Source of the DNA: an uncultured Collinsella sp.
GTDB taxonomy: Bacteria > Actinomycetota > Coriobacteriia > Coriobacteriales > Coriobacteriaceae
NCBI GenBank assembly: GCA_900540845.1
Contig: UQHS01000019.1
Span: forward strand, 1-35,954
Direction of reading: 5' to 3'
DNA: 35,954 nucleotides
The position numbers were made by a program, and so were the translations under genes. Under the pieces are notes generated by a model. The model saw only the letters and a list, made by a program, of their open reading frames with translations. It did not search any database and was not told the DNA's origin. Positions 1-7,721 of this stretch are shown in pieces. Every line of letters starts with the position of its first letter. Within the stretch, counting starts at the first letter, position 1.

Positions 1-2
1 GC

Positions 3-185
3 GGCCGCGAGACGGGCGGATACGAGCGCGTCGATCTGGGGTCCCGCGCGTCTGATCGCCTGCGCCCGCGCGACGCGGGCCCTCATGTCCGCGGCACCTC
101 CCCACGCTCGTCGTCGCGCTATCCTAGGGATGAACGATACGATCGCGGCTCCGGCCAATCGAGAAGGGGTCGATATGACCGATAA
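3..185 (+). CDS. C-terminal tail of an upstream protein, probably FtsW (partial)
   Basis: The frame starting at base 3 is open from the window edge to a TAA at 183-185, overlapping the murG start by 11 bp. The 60 visible residues are hydrophilic and rich in Arg, Gly, Ser and Asp (for example GGYERVDLGSRASDRLRPRD), as expected of a disordered cytoplasmic tail. The overlap with murG suggests translational coupling. In dcw clusters the gene before murG is usually ftsW, whose product flips or polymerises lipid II and often ends in a basic tail, so FtsW is the best guess. No membrane segment or catalytic motif lies in the window, so the name rests on position and composition only. Confidence 0.45.
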   Translation, partial: GRETGGYERVDLGSRASDRLRPRDAGPHVRGTSPRSSSRYPRDERYDRGSGQSRRGRYDR

Positions 186-1311
186 CAAGAAGATGATCGT
201 TGCCATTGCGGCGGGCGGCACGGCGGGCCACGTCAACCCTGCGCTCGCCCTTGCGGAGGAGCTCCGCGACCGCGGACACGCCGTGCACTTCTTCGGCGAT
301 GCGCGACGCCTAGAGGGAACCTTGGTCCCGCAGGCGGGCTTCCCATTCCACCCGGTGCATGTCACGGGGTTCGACCGCCAGCGCCCGTGGACCCTGGCGA
401 CGGCCCTTGTGCACCTCGCGAAGGAGCAGGCCCGTCTTGTGCGTGAGTTCAAGGCCGGTCAGATTCCCATGCCCGACGTCGCCATAGGCTTCGGCGCATA
501 TCTTGAGCTGCCGCTTGTCCGCGCCGCGCACAAGCTCGGCGTGCCGGTGGCCCTGCACGAGCAGAACTCCGTCTCGGGTTTGGCCAACAAGCAGTCGGCC
601 AAGCTGGCGTCCCTCATCGCCCTCGGGCAGCCGAGCGCGGAATCCGTCCTGCGTGAGCGCGCCGCTGCGACCACGCGCATCGAGTTCACCGGCAACCCCG
701 TGCGCACAAGCGTCATCGAGGGAAATCGCGAGCGCGGGCGTGAGGCTCTGGGCATCCCCGATGACGCGACGATGTTGCTCGTGTTTGGCGGGTCGCTCGG
801 CGCCGCGCACCTGAACGAGCGCCTCGCCAGCTTGAAGTCGGAGCTCCTCGCGCTCGACGGTCTCTACGTGGTCCATTCCACGGGCAAGGGCGGATACGAA
901 GACGCCCTCGCGGCGCTGAATCTCACCGAGGATGAGCGCTCCCGCTGGGTCGTGCGCGATTACATCGACGATATGGGTGACGTCATCGCCGCCGCCGACT
1001 TGGTGCTCTCCCGTGCGGGGGCTTCCTCGGTGGCGGAGATTGCCGCGCTTTCCGCCCCCTCGATTCTCGTGCCGTACCCGTTTGCCACGGCAGACCATCA
1101 GACCACCAATGCGCGCCTGCTGAGTGACGTCGGCGCCGCTGTCGTCTACGCCGACGACGATATCGGCGGCGACGCGTTTCGCGATGAGCTGCTCGGCCTG
1201 CTGGGCGATGCGCCTCGCCGCGCCGCCATGCGTGAGGCCGCCCGCGGGCTTGCCCAGGACAAGGCGGCCCAGGCGCTCGCAGACAAGCTCGAGTCCATCG
1301 CGCGCCCGTAG
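175..1311 (+). CDS. murG: UDP-GlcNAc:undecaprenyl-PP-MurNAc-pentapeptide GlcNAc transferase
   Basis: MurG adds GlcNAc to lipid I to make lipid II on the inner face of the membrane. The 378-residue product has the GT-B two-domain layout. The N-terminal domain carries the glycine loop GGTAGH (residues 14-19), then HEQN (128-131) and GNPVR (173-177). The C-terminal UDP-GlcNAc domain carries FGGSLGA (204-210), SRAGASSVAE (279-288) and a PYPFATADHQTTNA stretch near 300-313. I chose ATG 175 because GAGAAGGGG lies just upstream and the conserved strand MIVAIAAGG begins immediately after. In-frame ATGs at 85 and 130 would add unconserved residues. It sits between the probable ftsW tail and murC. Confidence 0.95.
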   Translation: MTDNKKMIVAIAAGGTAGHVNPALALAEELRDRGHAVHFFGDARRLEGTLVPQAGFPFHPVHVTGFDRQRPWTLATALVHLAKEQARLVREFKAGQIPMPDVAIGFGAYLELPLVRAAHKLGVPVALHEQNSVSGLANKQSAKLASLIALGQPSAESVLRERAAATTRIEFTGNPVRTSVIEGNRERGREALGIPDDATMLLVFGGSLGAAHLNERLASLKSELLALDGLYVVHSTGKGGYEDALAALNLTEDERSRWVVRDYIDDMGDVIAAADLVLSRAGASSVAEIAALSAPSILVPYPFATADHQTTNARLLSDVGAAVVYADDDIGGDAFRDELLGLLGDAPRRAAMREAARGLAQDKAAQALADKLESIARP

Positions 1312-1360
1312 CGCCGTCGCCTCGCCGTGCATGGGGCTTTCATTGGGATGCGCACAACCG

Positions 1361-1369
1361 TGATACACT
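1361..1369 (+). promoter_or_regulatory. Probable promoter (extended -10) before murC
   Basis: TGATACACT lies in the 94-bp murG-murC gap: a TACACT -10 hexamer (1364-1369) preceded by TGA, about 37 bp before the murC start. No good -35 hexamer is visible at 17 bp. Similar TGATAC-type elements occur before other genes here, for example pstS. This would give murC-murB-ftsQ expression independent of murG. Confidence 0.4.
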
Positions 1370-1405
1370 GGGTAGGTTAAACGCATCAACACGCGAGGAG
1401 ACGTC

Positions 1406-2830
1406 ATGTCGACCATTGCAGTCCCTGAGGCAACCACTGCCCCGACCTTCAAGAGCGCTCACTTCATCGGCGTCGGCGGCGCGGGTATGAGCGGCATCGC
1501 CCTGGTGCTGCACGAGCGTGGTTTCACCGTCACGGGTTCCGACCTCAAGACGTCCAGGTACGTGCGCCAGCTCATCCGTGCGGGCATCGACGTGCATGTC
1601 GGGCACGAGGCGTCGACCATCGACGCCGTCAATCCCGACGTCGTCGTGGTCTCCACGGCCATCCCCGAGTCCAATCCCGAGCTCGCCCGCGCGCGTGAGC
1701 TCGGTATCCCCGTGTGGCACCGCGCCAAGATGCTCTCCGCGCTCGGCTACGGCCGCACGACGGTCGCCGCGGCCGGTACGCATGGCAAGACGACCACGTC
1801 GTCCATGATCGCCACCATGCTCGACCGCATGGACCTCGACCCGAGCTTCCTCATCGGCGGCGTCGTCGAGGGGTACGGCACCAACGGCAAGAACGGCGCC
1901 GGCGAGTACTTCGTCGTCGAGGCCGACGAGTCCGACAGCTCATTCCTCTACCTCGACCCGAGCGTCGTCGTCGTGACGAACGTCGAGGCCGACCACATGG
2001 ATCATTACAGCTCGCTCGCCGAGATCGAGCAGACCTTCTGCACGTTCATGGGCTTGGTGGGCGAGGAGGGCACCGTCATCGTTTGTGGTGAGGACCCGCG
2101 CTTGGTCGAACTTGCCCATTCCTGTGGCCGCCGCGTGCTCACGTATGGCGAGGGGGAGGGTTTCGATGTGCGCTGCGCGCCCCATGCCTCCAGCCACACC
2201 TTCGGCACCGACTTCTCCGTGACCCTGCCCGACGGCTCCGTGCGCGAGGTATCCATCAAGAACAATCCCGGTCGCCACAACATGCTCAACGCCACCGCGG
2301 CGCTCGCGTCCGCGTACGTGCTCGACCTGGATACCGAGCGCGCCGCCGAGGCGCTCTCATCCTTCGAGGGGGCCCGCCGCCGTTTCACGCACGTGGGCGA
2401 GACGCGCGGCGCCATGATCGTCGACGACTACGGTCACCATCCCACCGAGATCCGCGCCACGCTCGCGGCCGCCAAGTCCCTTGATTTCAAAAAGGTCGCC
2501 GTGGTGTTCCAGCCGCATCGCTACTCGCGTCTCCAGGCGCTGTGCGACGATTTCGCCCAGGCGTTCTCCGATGCCGATTCCGTCGTGCTCATCGATGTGT
2601 TCCCGGCTGGCGAGATGCCCATCCCGGGCGTGACGAGCAAGATGCTCGCCGACAAGATCCGCGAGGTCTATCCGTCCAAGGACGTGCGCTACGTGGCCGA
2701 CCACCAGGCGCTTATGGCCTGCCTGGACGAGGTCGTGTCGGAGGGCGATTTGCTCATCACGATGGGCGCCGGCGACGTCACCACCGTCGGGCCGGAGTAC
2801 CTCGAGTACGTCGCGTCCGAGGCGCGCTAG
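1406..2830 (+). CDS. murC: UDP-N-acetylmuramate--L-alanine ligase
   Basis: MurC is the ATP-dependent cytoplasmic ligase that adds L-Ala to UDP-MurNAc, the first peptide-stem step. The 474-residue product has full length and all three Mur ligase domains. These are a Rossmann-type UDP-binding start (IGVGGAGMSG, residues 21-30), the central ATPase domain with P-loop GTHGKT (124-129) and acidic metal site VEADESD (171-177), and the C-terminal domain with DDYGHHP (340-346). A GAGGAG ribosome site lies about 9 bases before the ATG. murB starts 3 bases after its stop, so the two are surely cotranscribed. Confidence 0.97.
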   Translation: MSTIAVPEATTAPTFKSAHFIGVGGAGMSGIALVLHERGFTVTGSDLKTSRYVRQLIRAGIDVHVGHEASTIDAVNPDVVVVSTAIPESNPELARARELGIPVWHRAKMLSALGYGRTTVAAAGTHGKTTTSSMIATMLDRMDLDPSFLIGGVVEGYGTNGKNGAGEYFVVEADESDSSFLYLDPSVVVVTNVEADHMDHYSSLAEIEQTFCTFMGLVGEEGTVIVCGEDPRLVELAHSCGRRVLTYGEGEGFDVRCAPHASSHTFGTDFSVTLPDGSVREVSIKNNPGRHNMLNATAALASAYVLDLDTERAAEALSSFEGARRRFTHVGETRGAMIVDDYGHHPTEIRATLAAAKSLDFKKVAVVFQPHRYSRLQALCDDFAQAFSDADSVVLIDVFPAGEMPIPGVTSKMLADKIREVYPSKDVRYVADHQALMACLDEVVSEGDLLITMGAGDVTTVGPEYLEYVASEAR

Positions 2831-2833
2831 TCC

Positions 2834-3745
2834 ATGGGTGTGTTCAACGCGGTCATGGCCCTGTCGGGCATGATCGACACGGATGTCACAGAAAACGAGA
2901 AGCTCGCGCGTCACACGAGCTACCGGATCGGCGGCAAGGCCGACCTGTTCGTGACCTGCCATAGCTACCATTCCCTTCGGCGCACTATCGAGGTGCTCGC
3001 GCGCGAGCGCGTGCCGTGGGTCATCATCGGCAAGGGCTCGAACCTGCTGGTGGCAGATGAGGGCTACCGGGGCGCGGTCATAACGCTCGGCAGTGAGTTC
3101 TCGCGCTTCGTGCTCGATGAGGACGGCTGCACGCTCACCGTCGGGGCGGGGGCCATCCTCGCGCGCCTGGTGAACGAGGCGCTCTCCCGCGAGCTCACGG
3201 GGCTTGAGTTCGCCGTGGGCATCCCCGGCACCGTGGGCGGTGCCATCTCGATGAACGCCGGCTCTCGCACCGAGTGGATCGGCTCGCTCGTGCAGGACGT
3301 GGTCACCTATAAGCCCGGCGAGGGCATTCGCCACTATGGTCGCGACGAGGTCGTCTGGTCCTACCGTGAGTGCAGTCTGCCTCACGATGAGATCATCCTC
3401 GAGGTCACCCTCGAGCTCGTCCCGGGTTCAAAAGACGAGATTCGCGCCCGCATGGAGCGTTCGCTCACGCGCCGTCGTCGCACGCAGCCGCTGGGCGTTC
3501 CCTCCTGCGGATCGGTGTTCCGCAATCCCGCCGACCGCGCCGTGGGCGCCATGATCGAGGAGTCCGGCCTCAAGGGCTACTCTGCGGGCGGCGCGCAAGT
3601 TTCCGAGGTGCACGCGAATTTCATCGTGAACAAACATGCGGCGACCGCGGAGGACGTCGCCGCGGTCATGAGGCACATCCACAAGACGGTGAGGGAGAGG
3701 TATGGCGTCGAGCTTCAACCAGAAGTCAAGTTCCTCGGCTTCTAA
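2834..3745 (+). CDS. murB: UDP-N-acetylenolpyruvoylglucosamine reductase
   Basis: MurB is the FAD- and NADPH-dependent enzyme that makes UDP-MurNAc, the MurC substrate. The 303-residue protein shows the FAD-binding segments GKGSNLLV and GIPGTVGGAISMNAG. The C-terminal substrate domain has PSCGSVFRNP, whose Ser and Cys lie in the active-site loop, and GLKGYSAGGAQVS. The length fits the shorter type II enzymes. The Shine-Dalgarno site before ATG 2834 is weak, which fits coupling to murC 3 bases upstream; a later in-frame ATG at 2870 is possible. Its last 44 bases overlap the ftsQ-like gene. Confidence 0.95.
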   Translation: MGVFNAVMALSGMIDTDVTENEKLARHTSYRIGGKADLFVTCHSYHSLRRTIEVLARERVPWVIIGKGSNLLVADEGYRGAVITLGSEFSRFVLDEDGCTLTVGAGAILARLVNEALSRELTGLEFAVGIPGTVGGAISMNAGSRTEWIGSLVQDVVTYKPGEGIRHYGRDEVVWSYRECSLPHDEIILEVTLELVPGSKDEIRARMERSLTRRRRTQPLGVPSCGSVFRNPADRAVGAMIEESGLKGYSAGGAQVSEVHANFIVNKHAATAEDVAAVMRHIHKTVRERYGVELQPEVKFLGF

Positions 3746-5015
3746 GGCGCCCAAGCCAACCTATCGCCGTGCTTCCGCCGCCCCCAAGGCGTCGGCCGGC
3801 CCAAAGCGGTCGTCGCGGCCGTCTGCGCCCGTGTCGCGTGGAAAGGTCGCGGCTCCAAAAGCGCCTGCAAAAAAGAAGATCTCCATGCCGGGGCGCGCGC
3901 AGGGCGCGGTCTCGTCGGTCAAGTCCCCTGCGGTCCGCGCGGCTGCGGGCAAGGCCTCTGTGGTCAAGTCGCCGGCCGTTCGCGCTGCGGCGGGCAAGGT
4001 TTCTGCCAAGGCGGCGGGCGCATCTCAGTCCCGCCGTATCGCCGCCGGCCCCAAAAACTCGATGCCCGGCGTGAAGGCGCCCGGCGCCAAGGCGGCTAAA
4101 CGCGGGGTTCCCGCGTTCTTGCGCCCGATCGCGAGCGCGTTGGGCGCTGTGGGCCGCATGTTCGCCAAGCTGTTCGCGGGCCTTCATATCCCCAAGCCGA
4201 GTCGCGCCGCGGTGTTTGTGGGCGCGGGCGCGGCCCTTGCCGTGGCGCTCGCCGCCGTGCTCATCGTCAATTCGTCCCTTCTTGCTGCCACCGACATCAA
4301 GGTCAACGGCAGCGATCACGTCGAGCAGGCCACCGCCCAGGCCCTGGTCGAAGTGCCTGAGGGCACGACACTGCTCAACGTCAATGAGGATGCCATTTTG
4401 AGCGGCCTTTCCGCCAGCCCGTGGGTCAAGGGCGTGTCGATCGAGAAGGGGTGGCCGCACACCCTGATCATCACGCCGGTCGAGCGTCAGATGAAGGCCA
4501 TCGCCTACATCACCGCCGACGAGCTCGCTTGGGCAATCGGTGACGACGGCACGTGGATCGCGCCCGTCACGCTGGTGGTCGCCGTGGATGCGGAGGGCAA
4601 CGAGGTCGCCCTTAACGAGGATGGTTCGGTTCCCGAGGGGGCCACGCTGCTGTCCAGCCAGGAGGCGGCGCTGCGCATGGCCCAAGACGCCGGCTGCCTG
4701 CTGTTCACCGACGTTCCCAGCGACATCTCCCCAAAGAGCGGCGAGTCCGTGTCGTCCAAGGTCGTCTTGGCGGGCTTGGAATATGCGAATGGGTTCTCGC
4801 CGGAATTCACGGCGACGATCAAGAGCCTCTCGATCGCGTCGGTCGAGGCGATCTCGGCAAATCTCGAATCCGGTGTCGAGGTCTCGCTCGGAGAGCCCGA
4901 GCACATCGTCGAGAAGGAGCGCGTGATCACCAAGCTCATCGAGCAGGAGGTCGGCGTGACGTTCATCAACGTTCGCGAGCCCGGCGCCTATACGTTCCGC
5001 TCGGCGCCGCACTAG
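3702..5015 (+). CDS. ftsQ: FtsQ/DivIB-like division protein with POTRA domain
   Basis: The 437-residue protein has the FtsQ layout: a long cytoplasmic N-terminus (1-168), one membrane helix (about 169-190), a POTRA domain (about 196-267, with the VPEGTTLLNV and SPWVKGVSIEKGWPHTL pattern) and an extracytoplasmic C-terminal part. FtsQ links FtsL/FtsB and the septal synthases in the divisome. The cytoplasmic tail is unusual: Lys/Ala/Pro/Ser-rich, with two copies of VKSPAVRAAAGK 15 residues apart (73-84 and 88-99), giving a histone H1-like composition. The start has an AGGGAGAGG site and lies inside the end of murB. Sequence conservation outside POTRA is low in this family, so the name also rests on position between murB and ftsZ. 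No ftsA follows. Confidence 0.85.
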   Translation: MASSFNQKSSSSASKAPKPTYRRASAAPKASAGPKRSSRPSAPVSRGKVAAPKAPAKKKISMPGRAQGAVSSVKSPAVRAAAGKASVVKSPAVRAAAGKVSAKAAGASQSRRIAAGPKNSMPGVKAPGAKAAKRGVPAFLRPIASALGAVGRMFAKLFAGLHIPKPSRAAVFVGAGAALAVALAAVLIVNSSLLAATDIKVNGSDHVEQATAQALVEVPEGTTLLNVNEDAILSGLSASPWVKGVSIEKGWPHTLIITPVERQMKAIAYITADELAWAIGDDGTWIAPVTLVVAVDAEGNEVALNEDGSVPEGATLLSSQEAALRMAQDAGCLLFTDVPSDISPKSGESVSSKVVLAGLEYANGFSPEFTATIKSLSIASVEAISANLESGVEVSLGEPEHIVEKERVITKLIEQEVGVTFINVREPGAYTFRSAPH

Positions 5016-5074
5016 GTCGGTGCGCGCGTTTTTGCCGTCCATGAGGTGGGGAACTGCACTCCGCCGAAAGCATT

Positions 5075-5104
5075 TTGAGAATACCTGCGGAAATGCCGTA
5101 TACT
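5075..5104 (+). promoter_or_regulatory. Probable sigma-A promoter for ftsZ
   Basis: TTGAGA (5075-5080) and TATACT (5099-5104) are separated by 18 bp, a good housekeeping promoter match. It lies in the 235-bp ftsQ-ftsZ gap and would leave a leader of about 140 nt. Further TTGACT-like hexamers at about 5125 and 5169 could mark additional promoters but lack convincing -10 partners. Confidence 0.6.
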
Positions 5105-5195
5105 TCACAATATGCGCAGGTCGGTTTGACTTGGGACTGACTTTTGTGCAAACATAGCACGGTTTACCTTGACTTTTAATCTCTAGTTGAAGGTT

Positions 5196-5209
5196 AACGT
5201 CGCGACGTT
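5196..5209. promoter_or_regulatory. 14-bp perfect palindrome in the ftsZ leader
   Basis: AACGTCGCGACGTT reads the same on both strands and lies 41 bp before the ftsZ ATG. It could be an operator or a small RNA hairpin. No known factor is assigned. Confidence 0.35.
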
Positions 5210-5250
5210 TCGCCTAGAGGCTTGCAACATAGCGTTCGAAAGGACCGCAC

Positions 5251-6381
5251 ATGCACGAGAACGAGATCAACAACTACCTTGCTGTCATCAAGGTCGTCGG
5301 CGTGGGCGGTGGCGGCACGAACGCCGTGAACCGCATGATCGAGGAGGGCATCCGTGGCGTTGAGTTCGTCGCCATCAACACGGACGCCCAGGCCCTCGCC
5401 ATCTCCGACGCCGATATCAAGGTTCACATCGGTACCGACATCACCCGCGGTCTGGGTGCCGGCGCCAACCCCGAGGTCGGCCGTAAGGCCGCCGAGGAGA
5501 GCCGTGATGACATCGCCGAGGCTCTCGCCGGCGCCGACATGGTCTTCATCACCTGCGGCGAGGGCGGTGGCACCGGTACCGGCGCCGCTCCGATCGTCGC
5601 CGACATCGCCATGAACGACGTGGGCGCGCTGACCGTCGCCGTCGTGACCAAGCCCTTCACCTTCGAGGGCCGCAAGCGCAAGAACTCCGCCGAGGAGGGC
5701 ATCAAGACGCTCGCCGAATCCGTCGACACCATGATCGTCATCCCCAACGACCGCCTGCTCGACATCGCCGAGAAGAAGACCACCATGCTCGAGGCCTTCA
5801 CCACGGCCGACGGCGTCCTTTCCCAGGGCACCCAGGGCATCACCGACCTCATCACGGTCCCCGGCGTCATCAACCTCGACTTCGCCGATGTCAAAACCAT
5901 CATGAAGCAGGCCGGCACCGCCATGATGGGCATCGGCGTCGCCTCCGGTGACACCCGTGCCGTCGACGCCGCCCAGCAGGCCATCTCCAGCCCGCTGCTC
6001 GAGAGCTCCGTCGATGGCGCCACGCGCGTTCTGCTCTCCATCGCCGGCTCCAAGGACCTCGGTATCCAGGAGATCAACGACGCCGCCGACCTCGTCGCCA
6101 ACGCGGTCGACCCGGACGCCAACATCATCTTCGGTACCGTTGTGGACGAGTCCCTGGGCGATCAGGTGCGCATCACCGTCATCGCCACGGGCTTCTCCGA
6201 TTCCAACGTCAACCGTCAGGATGAGCTGTTCGCCGCCTCCAAGAGCCCCCGCTCCGAGCGCGCTTCCGAGCCTGCGTCCGCAGCTCCCGCCGCCACCCGC
6301 AACATCGGCGGCACGGAGCTCCCGAACTTTGGCAACGATCAGTTCGAGCTCCCTGACTTCCTCAAGCGCGGCAACTTCTAA
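5251..6381 (+). CDS. ftsZ: Cell division GTPase FtsZ
   Basis: FtsZ is the tubulin-like GTPase that polymerises into the Z-ring. The 376-residue protein has the N-terminal nucleotide loop VGVGGGGTNAVN (17-28), the tubulin signature GGGTGTG (105-111), the T7-loop region with catalytic Asp residues, and a C-terminal binding peptide ending LPDFLKRGNF that would bind SepF and other partners. A Pro/Ala/Ser-rich linker of about 50 residues joins core and peptide. One odd feature is Glu at 104 before the signature (CGEGGGTGTG), where most FtsZ have Met (AGMGGGTGTG). AAAGGA precedes the ATG. No ftsA is adjacent, as usual in actinobacteria, where SepF (encoded about 8 kb downstream) takes the anchoring role. 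Confidence 0.98.
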   Translation: MHENEINNYLAVIKVVGVGGGGTNAVNRMIEEGIRGVEFVAINTDAQALAISDADIKVHIGTDITRGLGAGANPEVGRKAAEESRDDIAEALAGADMVFITCGEGGGTGTGAAPIVADIAMNDVGALTVAVVTKPFTFEGRKRKNSAEEGIKTLAESVDTMIVIPNDRLLDIAEKKTTMLEAFTTADGVLSQGTQGITDLITVPGVINLDFADVKTIMKQAGTAMMGIGVASGDTRAVDAAQQAISSPLLESSVDGATRVLLSIAGSKDLGIQEINDAADLVANAVDPDANIIFGTVVDESLGDQVRITVIATGFSDSNVNRQDELFAASKSPRSERASEPASAAPAATRNIGGTELPNFGNDQFELPDFLKRGNF

Positions 6382-6386
6382 TTCGT

Positions 6387-6509
6387 CCACGTGACTTGTC
6401 GGAGGGGTCCGGCACTTGCCACGCAAACGTCCTCGCTCGCCGAGCAAAGCTCGGCGGCTGCGGAATGTTTGCTTAGGCAAGTGCCGGACCCCTCCTCGCG
6501 TTAACGTGG
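6387..6509. repeat. Large composite palindrome (REP/MITE-like) after ftsZ
   Basis: A 20-bp arm at 6401-6420 is perfectly inverted at 6476-6495. Nested inside are a 6-bp pair (6423-6428 with 6467-6472) and an 8-bp stem with an AAA loop (CGCCGAGC/GCTCGGCG, 6438-6445 with 6449-6456). Outside, CCACGT (6387-6392) pairs with ACGTGG (6504-6509). The 123-bp unit folds into one long rod. It has no U-tract, so it is more like a mobile palindromic repeat than a terminator, although it may end ftsZ transcripts. Confidence 0.7.
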
Positions 6510-6619
6510 CAGAGAATTAGAAGGTGTCGGAAGCTTGGGGCTTCGCAGCTCTCACGCGTAAGGTGGGGGGTGGCGGTGTTTCTTGCTTGGGACGGGTTTT
6601 CGATATGGGGGATGCTGTT

Positions 6620-7399
6620 ATGGAACGCGTTGTGGTTGATGGGGTGGCGCTCGTGGGCGGGCGCGACGGCGATGTTCGTTTTGGGTTCACGGAGCGTATG
6701 GGCGGGGTGTCCGCTTCACCCTATGCGTCGCTCAATCTCGGTTCGCATGTGGGCGACGACCCGCTGGCAGTGGAGGAAAACCGCCGACGCGCTCTCGCCG
6801 TGATGGGTGCGGAGCCCTTGGCGGGCAGGTTGCTCGTTCCCAACCAGGTGCACGGCGATCACGTGGCCGTCGTTCGCTCGGCAGACCCCGCTGAGCTCGA
6901 CCGTGTGCGCGCAGAGATTTCGCAGGGGGCCGACGCCATCGTGTGCTGCGCCCCGGTCGTCCCGGTGATGCTGTGCTTCGCAGACTGCGTTCCCGTCATT
7001 CTCACGTGCCCTTCGGGCTTTGCCGTGATCCATTCCGGTTGGAAGGGCACGTACGCCCGTATCGCGGGGCAGGCCGCGCGCGTCCTCATGGATGAGACGG
7101 CGTGCGCCCCCGACGAGATTAGGGCCTACATCGGGCCGCATATCTTAGGCGATGAGTACGAGGTCTCCGAGGAGCTCATCGAGCGGTTTGACGCCCGGTT
7201 TGGCTGGCATCTTGCCGGGACGACGCGCCTGCTCGATCTGGGCCGCGCGATCGTCCAGGCACTTGTCGAGGTTGGTGTCCCCGCCGCGAACATCTGCGAC
7301 CCCGGTCTGTCCACCGTCCGCGATAACGACCGCTTCTTCTCCTATCGAGTCGAGAACGGCACCTGTGGCCGTCATGCCGCCGTCGCGGTCATCGCCTAG
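6620..7399 (+). CDS. pgeF: Peptidoglycan editing factor PgeF / laccase-domain protein (YfiH family)
   Basis: The 259-residue product is a YfiH/DUF152 protein. The family's metal-site residues are visible: His79 in NQVHG, Cys123 in ADCVP and His138 in HSGWKG. E. coli PgeF removes wrongly incorporated L-Ser from muropeptides; other members act on purine nucleosides or phenolics. Its place after ftsZ, as in many Gram-positives, favours the cell-wall role here, but this is inference. ATG 6620 has GGGGGA 8 bases upstream. ATG 6605 is possible, and a GTG at 6524 opens the frame but would add unconserved residues. Confidence 0.88.
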   Translation: MERVVVDGVALVGGRDGDVRFGFTERMGGVSASPYASLNLGSHVGDDPLAVEENRRRALAVMGAEPLAGRLLVPNQVHGDHVAVVRSADPAELDRVRAEISQGADAIVCCAPVVPVMLCFADCVPVILTCPSGFAVIHSGWKGTYARIAGQAARVLMDETACAPDEIRAYIGPHILGDEYEVSEELIERFDARFGWHLAGTTRLLDLGRAIVQALVEVGVPAANICDPGLSTVRDNDRFFSYRVENGTCGRHAAVAVIA

Positions 7400-7483
7400 C
7401 CTGACGGCTTGGAATGTGCCCGCGCCCTTCCGTTCCGCGCTTTTACGCATCATTCCGCTGAGGTGTCCGGATCTCAAGCAGAT

Positions 7484-7546
7484 GGAGGGTACTATTGTCG
7501 AAAAATCGGCTTCTAATGGCTTGTCTTTTCGACAATAGTACCCTCC
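7484..7546. repeat. 21-bp perfect inverted repeat
   Basis: The arm at 7484-7504 (GGAGGGTACTATTGTCGAAA plus one A) is exactly inverted at 7526-7546, with a 21-nt loop. It lacks a U-tract. Thirteen bases of the arm, AGGGTACTATTGT, recur at 15296-15308 across the yggT stop codon. It may terminate pgeF or be a mobile palindromic repeat. Confidence 0.7.
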
Positions 7547-7605
7547 TTGGCATCGCGACGGGTACCCTCCTTGGCTTCGGTGGCTAACGTCCTTGGCATC
7601 GCGAC
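7538..7605. repeat. Degenerate direct repeats
   Basis: GTACCCTCCTTGGC occurs at 7538-7551 and 7562-7575, and TCCTTGGCATCGCGAC at 7544-7559 and 7590-7605. The pattern looks like three decayed units of about 23 bp grown from the right arm of the adjacent inverted repeat. Confidence 0.6.
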
Positions 7606-7721
7606 AGGTAACGGTGTCCCGCAGGGTAGCCCTTTCATTTCCCTGACATTGCGTTTACGCGCTGCGTGTGGGGCCGAGGCTAGACTAGCGAGGTGTAAAG
7701 GCACCGTCGAAAAGGACCCTC

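Larger units (their letters stand above)
7400..7721. other. 322-bp intergenic region with repeats, no gene
   Basis: No credible coding frame lies between pgeF and phoU. The stretch holds a 21-bp inverted repeat (7484-7546), overlapping direct repeats (7538-7605) and, near its end, a TAGACT -10-like hexamer (7681-7686) about 36 bp before the phoU start, with no clear -35. Confidence 0.6.

Noticed and set aside
2357..3385. 342-codon minus-strand frame over murC and murB
   Set aside because: Antisense to conserved genes, with a composition typical of shadow frames.
6524..6619. GTG start giving pgeF 32 extra residues
   Set aside because: The extra residues are unconserved, begin at the edge of the palindrome and lack a good ribosome site. 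ATG 6620 has GGGGGA at good spacing.
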